A DNA stretch of 64,000 nt. Source: Cristatella mucedo (Eukaryota; Bryozoa; Phylactolaemata; Cristatellidae). The position numbers were made by a program, and so were the translations under genes. Positions 22,954-49,811 of the stretch are shown piece by piece (the stretch's first letter is position 1; every line of letters begins with the position of its first letter). The stretch lies in NCBI GenBank assembly GCA_009760855.2, contig WPIO01000324.1:22892-86891 (forward strand), given 5' to 3'. The notes beneath the pieces were generated by a model. It saw only the letters and a program-made list of their open reading frames with translations. It searched no databases and was not told the DNA's origin.

Positions 22954-23654
22954 ATTTAGTAGCCGGCCGCCGGCCTGTGCGCATCTCCGTGAGGGAGCCT
23001 TGAGTTCCATCTCTTGAATTCCATCTTAATACATGAGGTATTTGTACAAGTTGTCTGCCCAAGGAAGTTTCAAACGCTAAACAGTTATCAAAGAATCCAA
23101 GAGAGCACCTAATGTCCGAGAGCATATGACAACGATCCACTCCAGCATCGTCAATTATATGTGCAAAGTGTCTCAGTCCTCCAGCAGGCTGGCGACATCC
23201 TGTGAGTAGGAGCCACAGTTGCCGAAGAGCCACAGCCACTGTCCCCATTTCACTGCAGATGGCAGTATAGATTTGTGTGCTGCAAGACTCAAACCTGAGG
23301 CCTGTTTAGTGCATTGCATTCTCTTGTGTCTTGCTTGGTGAACAGCAAGCTGCAATAAATTGCTGGCCGTTTACATGGGCAGGCCATCACACTGATTTGC
23401 ACTATGCATTATATAGTGTACCAGCTTGATAATGACTGAATCGACCCAACCAACTAGCGTTGCCATAATCACGTCATCGCGTGGCTTGTCTTATGTAAGC
23501 TATGGCTATCCTGCATTACTGTAACATGGAGAGTCAGGCTTGGGTGACATCTTGGGTGGATCTCATGGAGCGCGTGCAGCTTGCAGAGGCAGATACAGTA
23601 GCAGTAACGACAGCAGCTACCGGAAAAAAACTGGTTTCAAATGATGGCTGTAAT

Positions 23655-23712
23655 AGTAATAATATAATAATAATTCACTGATAAAGCGCCCTCAGAGAAC
23701 TTAATCTCGTGA
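23655..23712 (-). mobile_element. LINE (family 1) minimal 3' fragment
   Basis: An (AAT)n-like run is followed by ttcactgataaagcgccctc and agagaacttaatctc, which is the reverse complement of the family 3' terminus. Only about 55 bp is present. Confidence 0.75.
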
Positions 23713-23788
23713 GAAAAGGAGACAATTGTAAGCACCGCATCGTTAACCTTGAACTGCAACAATCATCGGTCGCTTGTTTCTCACAGCA

Positions 23789-24660
23789 TTTACCGTATTT
23801 TTACGAGTATAAGTTTCGCTTTTTTCATTTAAAAAAATAAACTTGCTACTTAAACACTGCAAGTCAGTGTCAGTCACTGCATACAGTGAAAGTGACGGTT
23901 CAGACATTGACAATGTTGCAGGCGACTATGAAAATGTTAGCAGTGATACTGATGACGAGTTTCTTGCTAACTATAATGATTAATACATCACACCACTTCT
24001 TGCCGACCTGCATTGGCTACCAGTCAAGCAACGGATTTACTTCAAGGTTTTGTTGCTCACTTTTAGGTCACTTCATTCTTTGGCTCCAGTCTATCTCCCA
24101 GATCTACTCCCCCATCAGGCCAAGCATCGTACCACCTGCTTTTCGGAATCCAACAGTTTACCAATACCTCGTACAAACCTCAAATCCTTTGGAGACCGTG
24201 CGTTTAGTTCGTATGGTCCCAAAGCCTGGAACTCCCTCCCGATTTGCGTCAGAACATCCCCTGACTTGACCACATTTAAAAAGAACTTAAAAACACACCT
24301 ATTTATGACTGCATTTAGTGGGTCCTTGTGTATCGTCCTTGATGTGCTTATGTGTGCTGACACTGTGCATGCTGCCACTAACCACATTTGCATGCTGACC
24401 CTGTGCATGTCACCCCTAACCATGTTATTCATGTTGTTTATCAAGCATGGTATTACTCACGATTCAATCGCGTTTCTCTTTGAAGCAAATGTAAAGCACC
24501 TAGAAAGAGATTGAGTTCTCTGAGGGCGCTTTATCAAGTGCATAATTTTTGTTATTGCAAAATGAGCTGTATATTCAGTAATAGTTTTTCATTAAAAACT
24601 TTTTCAAAAAATATTGTCTATAAATTTAGGGTGTGACTTATACTCATAAAAATACGGTAC
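23789..24660. mobile_element. DNA element with inverted ends, containing a nested LINE
   Basis: The left end taccgtatttttacgagtat and the right end at 24637-24660, whose reverse complement reads taccgtatttttatgagtat, form terminal inverted repeats of about 24 bp. Between the ends there is a short acidic reading frame (about 23890-23982, with SDIDNVAGDYENVSSDTDDE) and the LINE at 23978-24545. It is probably a non-autonomous or decayed DNA transposon. The superfamily is not assigned, as I could not fix the target-site duplication. Confidence 0.65.
23978..24545 (+). mobile_element. LINE (family 1) 5'-truncated copy nested in a DNA element
   Basis: Begins at acatcacaccacttcttgcc, reads through the C-terminal ORF domain ([33 protein letters not shown]) with few defects, and ends in the 3' UTR element aaagagattgagttctctg. 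It lacks a long ATT tail. Confidence 0.9.
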
Positions 24661-25609
24661 TGGGTCCTTGTAAATTGTCCTGTGTGGGCTTCTGCTTACG
24701 AGCATTTCACATGCTACCACTAAACATGTTGACATGTTTCCTATAGTGCACGTGTAGTGCCTAGAAAGAGATCAATTTCTCTGCTCTGCAAATATACTAC
24801 TACTAGTATAATCTATAGTATATATATAACCTATATATATATAAGTATCTATAGTATATATAACCTATAGTATACTACTACTAGTATAATCACAGCTGAT
24901 TCCACTGGATTCCCAGTAGAAGCGGTGGATATTGAAGATGTTGAGCCCCAATCCAATACCGGTTCACACCCACTATTACTATTTGTTTGCATTCATGCAT
25001 TTGTACAAGCTTGCTTTAGTGTGGCATGGTGGTCTTAGAGCTCGTTGTCGTGGCGGACAGTCATTCAGTAATATAACTGGACGACGTGGCTTTCGTAGCT
25101 TTCGAGACACTTCATATTCTCCAACGTCATCTGGTTCTTAATCGGTTGACGAACCCATTTGTGATGTGTCTAATCTATCGTAGAAGACAGTAGTGCACTA
25201 CTTACACAAGACCACACTAGTCCACATCTAAGGGATGCGACTAGCAATAATTAAAGCCGGAAGGCAAACCATGAAATAGCAGCTGCATGACTTTTATCAT
25301 GCTGTGATAATCGCGAAAGTTGATCAGGCCTCCCTCAATAAGCAGCTAGGCAGGCTGATGGCCAGCAGTACACTCACTCTACGTGCTCTGCAACGATGGC
25401 ACCCACCAGAGGAAGCCGTGCCTACTGGCTGCTGTACCCCTGCTCCACACGGTGACAGCACATGTGAAGCAACCACAGGACAGCCAGCCACCTTCATCGG
25501 CTGGTACTGCCATGCTCAGGGCAGGGCTGCACTCGCTGAAGGCACACATAATGCGACTGCAGCTGACTAGCCCACGATGCAACAGCCAACTTCCTCCCAC
25601 ATAGTCCTT

Positions 25610-25700
25610 TGCAGAGTATGTAAGGTGCCTAGAACGAAATTTAGTTCTCCGACGGGCTGTACAAATGTACCATCATTATTACTATTGTTATTATTAGATG
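25610..25700 (+). mobile_element. LINE-like 3' tail fragment
   Basis: The sequence tgtaaggtgcctagaacgaa, then atttagttctccgacgggct, then an interrupted ATT run follows the layout of the family 1 terminus, but with enough differences to be an older or related family. Confidence 0.6.
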
Positions 25701-26168
25701 CAAAAAACTGACGATGCCGATACAGGTGCAACAAACCTCTCAGTGCCTTTTGCATATAAATCTCTTTTAATGACGATTCCTCGACTGCTAAACATGTGCC
25801 ATGCCAGTGGTACACCCGAGCTAAGTCTCCGAGCAGGTTCTGCAGCCGAACAAGCCCAAGCCAACACAAATTGGACAGGCCTAATACTATTCCGACAAGC
25901 CTGATCCTCTTCATCGGCCAACCTGCACCTACCCTTAGCCATAACAATATATAACATAATAATATAATATAATATAATAATAACATAACAAGCCACGACG
26001 ATGGCCGAAAGGGGGAAGGAAGCCAAACGAACAACCAGTCAGCTGGAGGCTTCACAGGCACATCCTAGTAGACGTAACTGGGGGTGACAAGGAAGCCAAA
26101 ACAGGCAGAGTTCCTTTAGAAAATGCATGCGCATATAATTCAAACACAGATTAAACCTTTAGTCGACA

Positions 26169-26178
26169 ACACACACAC

Positions 26179-26211
<33 letters not shown>
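26169..26211. repeat. (CA)n microsatellite
   Basis: A CA run of about 40 bp with one CG interruption. It may be related to the larger tract at 26415. Confidence 0.95.
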
Positions 26212-26213
<2 letters not shown>

Positions 26214-26412
26214 AATATAAATGTACTTACTTGCATATGCTATGTGTATGCAAGATTTGCGCATGCATGTTAAGTGTGTGAACACAGGCTGTACGGATCC
26301 CCAGCTGGTCTTATATTATAGCCACACATACACATTATTTACTCATGTAAGATTCACAGCACCGACATTTGCCCATAAAGCACACGTGCACTTGCGCCTG
26401 AGTTCCCACGAG

Positions 26413-26414
<2 letters not shown>

Positions 26415-26445
<31 letters not shown>

Positions 26446-26451
26446 ACACAC

Positions 26452-26535
<84 letters not shown>
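26415..26535. repeat. Long (CA)n microsatellite
   Basis: About 120 bp of CA with a few CG interruptions in the first third. The Cys-Val and His-Thr ORFs over it are artefacts of the repeat. Confidence 0.95.
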
Positions 26536-26536
<1 letters not shown>

Positions 26537-28199
26537 CTCGCACACAGACACCAGTATAAACACACACGCACACACACAGACAAGCACCACACAAGAATGA
26601 GCTTATTCGTCTCTTTCATTCTTACTCTTTCGTTAAAGTCCTCGCTCAAGCAGCTCTGTCTTGCGGGTGGACCACATGTCCTTCACAATGAGTCGCAGTC
26701 CTCTGTCCATCTACAAAAACAGGTGTCTTTTGCCGTACTTGATTTATTCTTTCCATTCGACATCGATCTTTGAGGATTACTGCATCTCATGAAAATATGT
26801 CCTCGCGTATCGCAGTGCACTACCTCAGGCGTTAAGCTTGCATCCCTTTAATTTCTAGCGTTGCGATCTTTCGTGGTGACAACGATGGAAGACACCCAAA
26901 CAGGGACTTGACTGGACTTAAAACGACTTTAGCCGCTGGGGTTTTTATAAGTATTCTGTCTCTTCCATGCTTTCGTGAGAGTCTGCCAGCGGCAGCAGCA
27001 GCAGATTTTATAGGAGATGCTCACACACGACACGCGTCATCTCTCAGCGTATCAACGAAAGATACCCGACCGATTACGCGACACTTCGGTGAGATCGGCG
27101 CGAAAGACGTGGCGCTAACACAATGCACTCTCAACTTCACCTAGAGCTAGATCCACAGGCTCCAAGGGGATTGTAGCTCTGGCTCGTCACTGACTCAGCG
27201 ACTTACTTATTACACGAAGCGCTGCGAACCGCCAGCCCGCGGGGGGGGGGGGCGTGTTGGTCGCTAGGGAACCTGTTGCGGTCCCGCCACGCTGCGGCCG
27301 GAAAAGCGAACCTCGCAGCGGGCAGCGGTGGTCAGGAAAACTTTAGCTCTAGCAGCTAAATGCAAAAGAATGGGCGAACGAAGAATATGCAGCAACAGAC
27401 AGCATGGAACGAAAAGACGAATAGCTAGCTACAGCGAATGTTGGATACGGCCAGTGGGCTGCCGCCGCGTCGCTGTACACGTGATCATCAAATGATAGGC
27501 TTCAAATGTTTGCAAGATAAATTGACAAGAAATATTAAATATAATTTTCTTTTAATATAATATATAAAATATAGTTTTTATATTTATTTTGTCAAAGGAT
27601 AGTCTGTACACCTTGAACGGCTAGCTTAGCTGGGGGTCCTCTTCTCGCTTCCATTGCCGGCGGTGTGGACGTGCAGTTGCTGCAGTACCATCTCGAGTGA
27701 AATAAGCTGCTGTAAGTGTTGAAACGCTACTCAGCCGTTCTCAACCGAATTTTGGCGTGCTTTAGGCTTTAGCGAAGCGGGGAATGTTTTGATTATCGCG
27801 ATGTAGTAACTAGGTTGGGTATCGGCGATCGATGCTCTGCCTCGCACGTACCTCCGGCTCGTTGGTCCGGCTCGGGCTCAGTTACCTACTGCCTCAACTG
27901 TATACCACGTTACCGCGTCCAATGAGGCTGAGAATTAACTGTTGTTGAAATAATTAAACATGTGTTACTTATTTATCACTTGAAATATATTGTACTACCC
28001 TGCTGGCCGTTCACAGCGGCAGGCAACCTTTGACCCCCCTGACCGGCCGGAACTCGTTGGGTGCAGTCTAGTACTGGCCAAGCGGTAGCGGTTGACGGTG
28101 GCTGGTATAGCCGGTGTATCTAGATTTCTCGTAGCGTTTCGTTTACTTGATCACAGTGGCAGCTGAAGTTACCGTGACTGATCGCGTTCCTTGCAGAAA

Positions 28200-29254
28200 A
28201 TGAGCGAAAGTCTATCAAACAAGAACTTGGACAAGCTCAATTTCTTGGAGAGCTTTACACTCAGTGGAGCTGCTGCCGTAATTGCGAAGACGTGCTCGGC
28301 TCCGATTGAGCGAGTCAAGCTTCTGGTCCAAAATCAAGATGAGATGGTGAAGCAGGGCCGCCTGGCAACGCCATACAAAGGCGTCATTGACTGCACCGTG
28401 AGGACTTACCAGTCTGAAGGTAAGCGGCCGTTGACGGCCGAGCGGGAGCGTTATATGTACAGCCTGAAGTTGCGCGTTGCTAGCGAGCTGTTATTAGTAG
28501 CCTATACAGTGCGACTCGCCGACCTTTTTTAGGTCTGCTGCCGTTTTGGAGAGGAAATTTGGCGAACTGTATCCGGTACTTCCCGACTCAGGCTCTCAAC
28601 TTCGCTTTCAAGGATAGCATTAAGCAGCTGTTCAAGCCGTCCAAGCAGGACAGCTATGCTTCTTCGTTTGGAAAGAACATCGCCGCAGGAGGTACCGCTG
28701 GTGCTCTCTCGCTCTGCTTTGTCTATTCGCTCGACTACGCCCGTACCCGTCTTGCCAACGACGCCAAGGCAGTCAAGAAGGCAGGCGGCGCTGGGGAGCG
28801 CCAGTTCACTGGCCTCATCGACGTGTACAGCAAGACGCTCAAGACTGATGGCATCGCCGGCCTGTACAGAGGCTTCGTCATCTCGTGCGTTGGCATCGTC
28901 GTATACCGAGGCTTCTACTTTGGTCTGTACGACACCCTGAAGCCCATAATGCTCGGAGAGAAAGCTAGCGTTGTGCTGTCGTTCCTCCTCGGCTGGGGTG
29001 TTACCGTGAGTGCTGGTCTGCTGTCGTACCCGATCGACACCATCCGTCGAAGAATGATGATGACATCCGGAGCTGCCGTCAAGTACAAAGGATCGGTCGA
29101 CTGTGCTGTTCAGATCGTCAAGAAAGAGGGTTTCATGTCCCTCATGAAGGGAGCTGGTGCTAACATCCTGCGTGGAGTCGCCGGTGCTGGTGTGCTGGCT
29201 GGCTTCGATAAGTTCGCCGACCTGTACATCACCTGGCGCTTGAGCCTCAAGTAA
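28200..29254 (+). CDS. Mitochondrial ADP/ATP carrier (adenine nucleotide translocase)
   Basis: Exchanges cytosolic ADP for matrix ATP across the inner mitochondrial membrane. Exons are 28200-28419 and 28533-29254 (TAA), joined in phase 1 across a 113-bp GT-AG intron, giving 313 residues, the normal size for the family. The three tandem repeats of the mitochondrial carrier fold are visible with their P-x-D/E-x-x-K/R signatures: [23 protein letters not shown] and [12 protein letters not shown]. The last contains RRRMMM, the diagnostic motif of ADP/ATP carriers, so this is not another carrier type. ATG at 28200 follows an acceptor at 28191-28196 by three bases, so a 5' UTR intron is likely. A polyadenylation signal aataaa lies at 29523-29528. 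The gene looks intact. Tafazzin, which matures the cardiolipin this carrier binds, starts 1.35 kb downstream. Confidence 0.98.
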
Positions 29255-29522
29255 ACTCAGGGCAATGGCTGAGCTCACTTAGCCCTGAGCTAGGGCGTAT
29301 TGAAGGCATAGGAAATTTCCATTTGTATTGCTGTGCATAGCATTTGATGGTGGCTTGTAATGTGGTATGTGTGACATTCACATAGTGGTTTCGTTTTGTG
29401 CCCGCATTCTCAGTGCTTGGCAGGTGTCATAGTCACAAATGATTTTGTGCAGTTTGCAAATGTTCAATGCGCAGAACCTAGAAGCGGATCTAACTTAGAC
29501 CATTTCCTAATGTGCTGCCAGA

Positions 29523-29528
29523 AATAAA
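29523..29528 (+). promoter_or_regulatory. Polyadenylation signal of the ADP/ATP carrier gene
   Basis: Canonical aataaa 269 bp after the TAA stop, in an A/T-rich stretch. It is the only such hexamer seen in the near 3' flank. Confidence 0.7.
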
Positions 29529-30423
29529 GGATTTCAGAACTACACGATTTTCGTTTATGTACCCTGTCAGTGGACTTGCTAATTAAGTAAATGTAAACAT
29601 AAGGTAATCAGCTTGTCCACTCAGCATCCGACCATTTGGAAAATTACAGCTTGAGCTGATATAGCCAACATCGGTTGAGGACTGTACATTTTATTGGAGC
29701 TCCAAGAGGCCATTGCCGGCGTTCTTAGGCGATAGCATGTGAAATTAAACTGGCAGTGAGCTCGTGCCGAATGCTTGCGTGCAAGAAAAGATCTGTATAT
29801 AGCATGAAGGTGATACATATCGGGCTTGCGAAGAAGCAGTGTCACGGTAAGTCATCTCAATATGTTACAAATGTGAAGTGCATGCTGTATGTCACGTGCA
29901 GATTCCATATAAGCTGAGAGTAACTTGTGATGAGAATGAAAACCAGTGGCTTCCGATTTGACACTAAGGACTGCTTCCTCTTGCAAGTACTTCAGATTTA
30001 ATAATAATAATAATACATTTGAAATCACTCTAAGCGAACTAATAAGTGGACGACTGCAGCTTGAGAGCCAAGCTATCCCAAGTATCACTAGCTGCGTCCG
30101 GGCTTAAGTACACCTAGGCACGCCCAGTCACAAAACATGAACCTCGCGGGACTGCATTAACGCCTGCGCTATCGGTCTACCGTAGACGCTTCGCCGAGCA
30201 TTTAAGCCGCTTGGACTGCGATCAATTAGCTAGCGTAGCATCAGGTTCAGATTCTCTCATTTAATCCTTACCATTTGAAGGGTGAGCCCTCTTTCGGGCG
30301 CCAAGCTTTCGTTAGTCAATGCCATCTTTGGAAAGAACAAGCGAAGGGCTCCTTATAAGTATGGAAGTTGCGTGAATTTGGTAATTTCGAAGAGGTACCA
30401 CGGAAACACCGAAATGCGAGAGA

Positions 30424-30427
<4 letters not shown>

Positions 30428-30508
<81 letters not shown>
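30428..30508. repeat. (GA)n microsatellite upstream of tafazzin
   Basis: A pure GA run of about 80 bp ends about 97 bp before the tafazzin ATG, so it lies in the promoter or 5' UTR. Confidence 0.95.
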
Positions 30509-30510
<2 letters not shown>

Positions 30511-30579
30511 TCGTAGTCACGCGCCGCTGCGGCTCCATCCGGCCCGGCTGCCGTCAGTGGGTCTGCTTAACGACACAAA

Positions 30580-30605
30580 ATGTCGGCGCCCGTACGCTTA
30601 GGGAA

Positions 30606-30612
<7 letters not shown>
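30580..30612 (+). other. Upstream ORF overlapping the tafazzin start codon
   Basis: An ATG at 30580 (context acaaaATGt) opens a 10-codon frame that ends with TAG at 30610-30612, seven bases past the first base of the tafazzin ATG at 30606. If the transcript begins before 30580, this frame would compete with the tafazzin start. The transcript start is unknown. Confidence 0.45.
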
Positions 30613-45379
<14,767 letters not shown>

Positions 45380-47157
45380 CACTCGCCTCCAGCGCCGCTG
45401 CAGCAGCAACAGACTGCCTCCGGCCAGCCTCGGCAGGCGGCAGCGAGCGGTGGTGCGCAACTCTCTTCCCTTGCGAGCGCCGACTTCCTTCCACGCACAA
45501 CTCTTCGCTTCCTTTCGATCGCCTGTTCATCGGTGCCTTCGTGAGCCGCTGCCAGAGCAGCGGCCGCTAAAGCGCCGCCACTACTTCTGTCTGGTCTGGT
45601 CGGCTGCCTCGTCTCACGCGGCGCAGGCGACAAGTGCTGACCGACGAAGCGTGTCGCCCGAGCACGTGCTTCGCTCGTGCTCGTCGCTCGCTCGAGTGCG
45701 CCGAGCGACCGCACGTCGCATCGCTCCAGAAGCCGTCTTCCGACGTTTTAAATATGGCCCCAGCCAAACGCACCTTCCATCGCACAGCTGCCTCCGGTCC
45801 TGTTCAGACGACTCTCGAGTCGCCGCTGCTGCGATGGCTGCCTGCGTCGCGGCGGCAGCGGCTGCTGCCGCACGCTGACCTCGTCACTTAGTCTCTTGAG
45901 CCATCCCTTGGCCGTCTGCAGTAACGGCCAGCGAGCGCTGTTGTTTCGAATACATTTGTTGCTTGTTCGCCGTCTGCTCGCCCTCTCGAGTACCCCCTAC
46001 CCCCCTTCACGAGCTCTCCCTCATCACGAGATCAGCCTCCGGTGCTTTGCTCGAGAGCTGCTGCACTTGTGTAGGTGCACAGAATCGCTCTCGGTAGCCT
46101 TTCGCAATCTCGTCGCAAAGTTTTACTCGCGCTCTCTTAATTCTGCTGTCGTGGACTCCGATTGTCTCGCCTACGTCGTGGTTTAGTCGAGATGTTGAAC
46201 AGTGAAAATTGCGTCGGCTTCTATCGTCCGGCTCTGACAGTATTCCGGGCAGCTAGCGGAGGTGTGTCGAGTGTGCTCGCTGGGCAGTTGACAAAGCTCT
46301 GCAAAAAGAGACCGTGCTTAAACGGACATTTGCTGCTCTCTGCACACTTCTAGTGTGTCCCCCGTGTGCCGATGGGTTGCGATATCTAGAGAATGGCACT
46401 AGCCAAACGCCCCGTGTCGTAGGACAGCTTCGAAGGCTGCCGAAACATTTTATTAGTGAAGTGCCCGACATAGTCCATACTTATTTGGAGGAGAACTTGT
46501 GCACTTACCCCCTCCCAGCACTTCACCCGGTATCTTTCATGGTGGTTCACGTTGCTCTCCTGCACGTGGGCGAAGACGCAAAACTGTCGCAATGTTCACA
46601 ATGTCTGTCCCATTGGCCCCGTGTTTAGTTTTGGAGAAGGGGTTGTGACCCTTAGGTTTCGTGTTCAAATCCTGATGGATGGCAAGATTTTTTCACCACT
46701 CAATTGAAGATAAGTGTAACTGCAGTAATACGCAGCGGGCGCTGGACCTTCTCGTGCTGCTTTTGCTGCTTCGACTTGCATCGAGCACCGTAGTTGCACC
46801 ATCACGTTACGAGCAGCCGGTGCCCTTGGGCTGTGGAGTGGGTCTGCATTGCCTAGGCAGACTTACTTAAATTGAAGAGTTTTAGGATCGGTCGACTGCG
46901 ACCGATGAGGTGGCATCTGCTTTGCGAGCGGCCCACTCTAATGGCTCGTTGATGGTTTTGGGGAGCAGCTGATGGCTGAGCCGAGGACCAGGACTCAACT
47001 GTTCCCTGGGCGATCCCCTCATCCAACTTGTGTGTCGCGAATCGGCTTTAAACGCAATTTGAGATTCCACGTTCGAACTTCGTGGAGCAGTGATACAGAT
47101 TTGCAAACTCCCTATGTTCTCTTATGAAGTACGACTGGCGTTTTATTCATCTGTTCA

Positions 47158-47285
47158 TTATGCGACTCAGTGGTTAAGGCACTCGCCTCGAACAAGGTCT
47201 AGGTGAATGTACTTCACTATCAAGGTCGTGTGCTCGATTCATGCGACATACGTGAAGTGCTTGAAGTTGGTGCTATGCAAATGAA
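47158..47285 (+). mobile_element. tRNA-derived SINE, type B, diverged
   Basis: A box gactcagtggttaaggcact and B-box-like aaggtcgtgtgctcgattca, followed by cgtgaagtgcttgaagttgg and tgctatgcaaatga. The tail again resembles the LINE terminus, though less clearly than at 32336. Confidence 0.6.
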
Positions 47286-48384
47286 TTATGTATATTCTTA
47301 TCATGCTCGATATCACCATGTAGCCCTAACACACTGTTTCCAATTTGACTATTTGTTAAAAGTTTATTGTCAAAAACTTGTTTTTTTGAATCTTATTGCA
47401 TTTAAGCAACGTTTTTTACAGGGAATGCTTGGCGGCAAGCTAAGCACCTGCCTCCTGGATTGGACAGCAACGGTTAGGATCATAATTACATATTAAAATA
47501 GTTGTTTCCACTTCTTCGAGAGAAGAGGGAGCCATGCAGGGAGTCCCTGCATGCGTGTGTGTCTATGGGACTGTGTGTGCGTGAGCGAGTGCACTTCTCC
47601 GTCGCTGCCTTTGCATCTCTCATTCTAACTTTCTGTCTCACAAAATCCCTCGTTATCTCTCGCTTCATTTTTTCGCGTCAGCAGCGACCGAACCAGCGAT
47701 CGCGGCTGCGTCTCCAGATGCCGCGGCCCACGCTGGGAATTAAGTGCCGAGTCGCAAACACGATAAGCAGAGTCGCGGCGGCGGCGCCCAGGTCCCTCGC
47801 TGAGCACGCTCGCGCTCCCACATCGCCGCAGCCATGGACGGCTCGTCGCCTGCCTGTGATCTTTCACGGCTTCCACTGTCGTCGTGCTTCCGATCTTTCT
47901 TTGTGAGCTCACTCGCATTCCTTCTTCGCAGCTTTCTACTCCAGTCGTCTGCAGCTGAAGAGACCGGAAGCGTCTGGGCCTCCGCTTTGCTAAGCCTCGC
48001 CCGCCCGCCCCGCTGCGGCCGCTCTCTGCACCCAGTCGCTTGCCCTTGGCTCGCGTCTGCGCGCGCAGGCAATCCTTCGCTGCCGTCTGCTCGACGCGCT
48101 CCCAGCACACCGAAGTGAGAAGCGGCTGCTGTGAGCGTCCGGACCGCCGACGGAAGCCGCGCGCCGACCGTCGCCGGAAGCTCGCCGCCGAGCGGCAAGT
48201 GTGGGACCCAACCCTCTCCGGAATTCTGTAAAGCGCATCCTACAGTTCTGCCATTGTGTAGACCTACTCGAAAAGCGGCCGACGAACTGTTCGCAATGCC
48301 TTCCCCCCTCTTTACGCCGAGGGCGTAATTATCCCCCCCCCGCCGCAAGCTCTACTGCTGCCACGGCTGCGGCTGAAAGTGGTA

Positions 48385-48531
48385 ATGCCAAAAACGCAGA
48401 CTGCTCCCCGCAGACTCGAGGAACTAGAGTACAGACTAGAGGAGCGGAACAGGAAGGAGGAGCTAGGAATAAAGGAAGAGCTAGAAAGAAGTGCAGAGCG
48501 TATTGGCAACGGAATGGCGGCCGGCCACTGA
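48385..48531 (+). CDS. Possible charged, coiled-coil-like exon of unknown gene
   Basis: A + strand frame with an ATG at 48385 encodes about 48 residues rich in E, R, L and K (RRLEELEYRLEERNRKEELG), ending at a stop after GMAAGH. The spacing of Leu and charged residues suits an amphipathic helix. The frame is also open upstream without a start. No splice partner or homology was found, so it may be chance. Confidence 0.18.
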   Translation: MPKTQTAPRRLEELEYRLEERNRKEELGIKEELERSAERIGNGMAAGH

Positions 48532-49417
48532 GTCAAGACATTGAGCGGAAGCCGAGTAAGTGCCTACGTTTGCGAGTCGCTTCCTCATTCCTCGTTTGTG
48601 GCTTGCGCCAGCCTTGCCATCCTAGCGAGAGCGGCAAGGCGGCTCCGATGACTCCCGACCCAGAATCCACCTCATCGTCGGGAAAAAAACGCTATGGGGC
48701 CGTAGCGTTGCGTTTGCCCAATATAGTTAAATCCCCCCCCCCCCGGCCGTCCGTCGCAGATCGCCCGAACGGACGGCGGCGGCTGAGGGTGATTTCCAAG
48801 CGGGCTTTCCTTGGAGACGTCCGCATCCTTACCAAGCAAGAGACGTTGAAAACCGTACAGTCATTCGCGAATCGAGCGCGTTTCCCAACGGCGCAGCTCC
48901 GAGGCTGCAGCTCGGCGCTCCGTGACTAGAGTGAGCGCGCCACTTCCTGGCGTTCCAACAAAGGAGGACCGCGGCACGCGACAGCGCAGGACTAGCGCTG
49001 CCGTCCGATTCGCACCATCGCGTGCGTTCGCCGAGCAGCCCTTTTTTGCAGCTGCGTTGGGTATGCAAATTGATTGTCGTCAGCTGTCGGTTCTTCTACT
49101 TCCGTCCTTTCCTCTCACTGCTAAATGGACTCTCGTTTCCAGCGTCTCGGCGTACAGCGCCATGTCAGCCAATGGCAAGAGTTGTTCTGAAGTTCATGCC
49201 GACATAGGAGTAAGAACCTAGCAGCAAAGACGTCTGGTAGAGTGCATATGCAAGTCTCACTTCCGAGAGGTGCCGTCTTCGTAAGAGAGCAGCAGCTGCG
49301 CACAACGGTGTGTGTGTGGGCGGGGTCGTGACCTCGCCCACGCTCGCCTCTCACCCACGGCGTCGCGATATTTCTCCTGCCGTTCGAGCTCGCCCACAAT
49401 TGAAGGCTGGAGGCTGG

Positions 49418-49505
49418 CGCCGTGAACAATTTCGGCGCTGTGACAATTTCGGCGCCGTGAACAATTTCGGCGCCGCGATAATTTCGGCACCGTGATAATT
49501 TCGCG
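49418..49505. repeat. Short tandem repeat, five units of about 17-18 bp, upstream of GH45
   Basis: Units of the form cgccgtgaacaatttcgg follow each other with small changes (gaacaatt, gacaatt, gataatt). The array lies about 250 bp upstream of the TATA box of the GH45 gene. Confidence 0.9.
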
Positions 49506-49754
49506 CCCGCCGCTCTCATTCCGACGCTAGCGTCGCTTGCAGACGTTGAGACAATTTCTCAGGAGGAGGCAGACCCCCGCCGAGTCGGTATCTTTTCATT
49601 GCGCTGCGGCCGTCGGGCGAGGGCTGAGGTAAAAGCGAGGTAAACAGCAGGTGCACCGGACCGGCTGCTCCATGACAGGGGCGGGATTAAGCGCCGCCCG
49701 CGCCCGCTCACGCCCGAGCTCGGCGCGTCGGCGCTGCTCTTATCAACGCTCGAG

Positions 49755-49760
49755 TATAAA
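49755..49760 (+). promoter_or_regulatory. TATA box of the GH45 gene
   Basis: A tataaa hexamer in cgagtataaatggc lies 52 bp upstream of the start codon, so a short leader of about 25 nt would follow from normal TATA-to-start spacing. Confidence 0.7.
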
Positions 49761-49811
49761 TGGCGGCGGCGGCGGCGCCGCAGCCGCAACGAAGCTGCTG
49801 CTGCAAGGAAA

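Larger units (their letters stand above)
19921..23654. other. Intergenic DNA with scattered repeat pieces
   Basis: Recognisable items are a LINE 3' end at 21135-21212, a tRNA-SINE at 21935-22085, a possible second-family LINE remnant at 22280-22560, and a G-rich minisatellite at 22769-22953. Nothing else was recognised, and the ORFs here are short and unlike any family I know. Confidence 0.6.
24661..28199. other. Intergenic region before the ADP/ATP carrier
   Basis: Holds a TA-rich block with two copies of tatactactactagtataatc (about 24794-24893), a LINE-like 3' tail at 25610-25700, and two (CA)n tracts. There is a poly-G run at about 27240-27252. The stretch just before 28200 is the carrier promoter and 5' UTR, where the acceptor TTGCAG at 28191-28196 suggests a non-coding first exon. 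No other gene was recognised. Confidence 0.6.
29255..30605. other. Carrier 3' UTR and tafazzin upstream region
   Basis: The ADP/ATP carrier 3' UTR probably ends shortly after the aataaa at 29523. A short (AAT)n with LINE-like flank lies at about 30000-30050. A (GA)n tract lies at 30428-30508, about 100 bp before the tafazzin start codon. Confidence 0.7.
45380..49754. other. Intergenic DNA between tafazzin and GH45
   Basis: Contains the tafazzin 3' flank, one SINE (47158-47285), a possible charged exon at 48385-48531, several poly-C runs and a short tandem repeat near 49418-49505. None of the many GC-rich ORFs matches a family I recognise. Confidence 0.6.

Noticed and set aside
28529-29278. 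A 249-codon ORF antisense to the ADP/ATP carrier
   Set aside because: It is the shadow of a conserved coding exon on the + strand and has no family features of its own.
48201-48929. A 242-codon + strand ORF
   Set aside because: The predicted start is not an ATG in a good context, the protein is low-complexity and basic, and no splice or homology support was seen.
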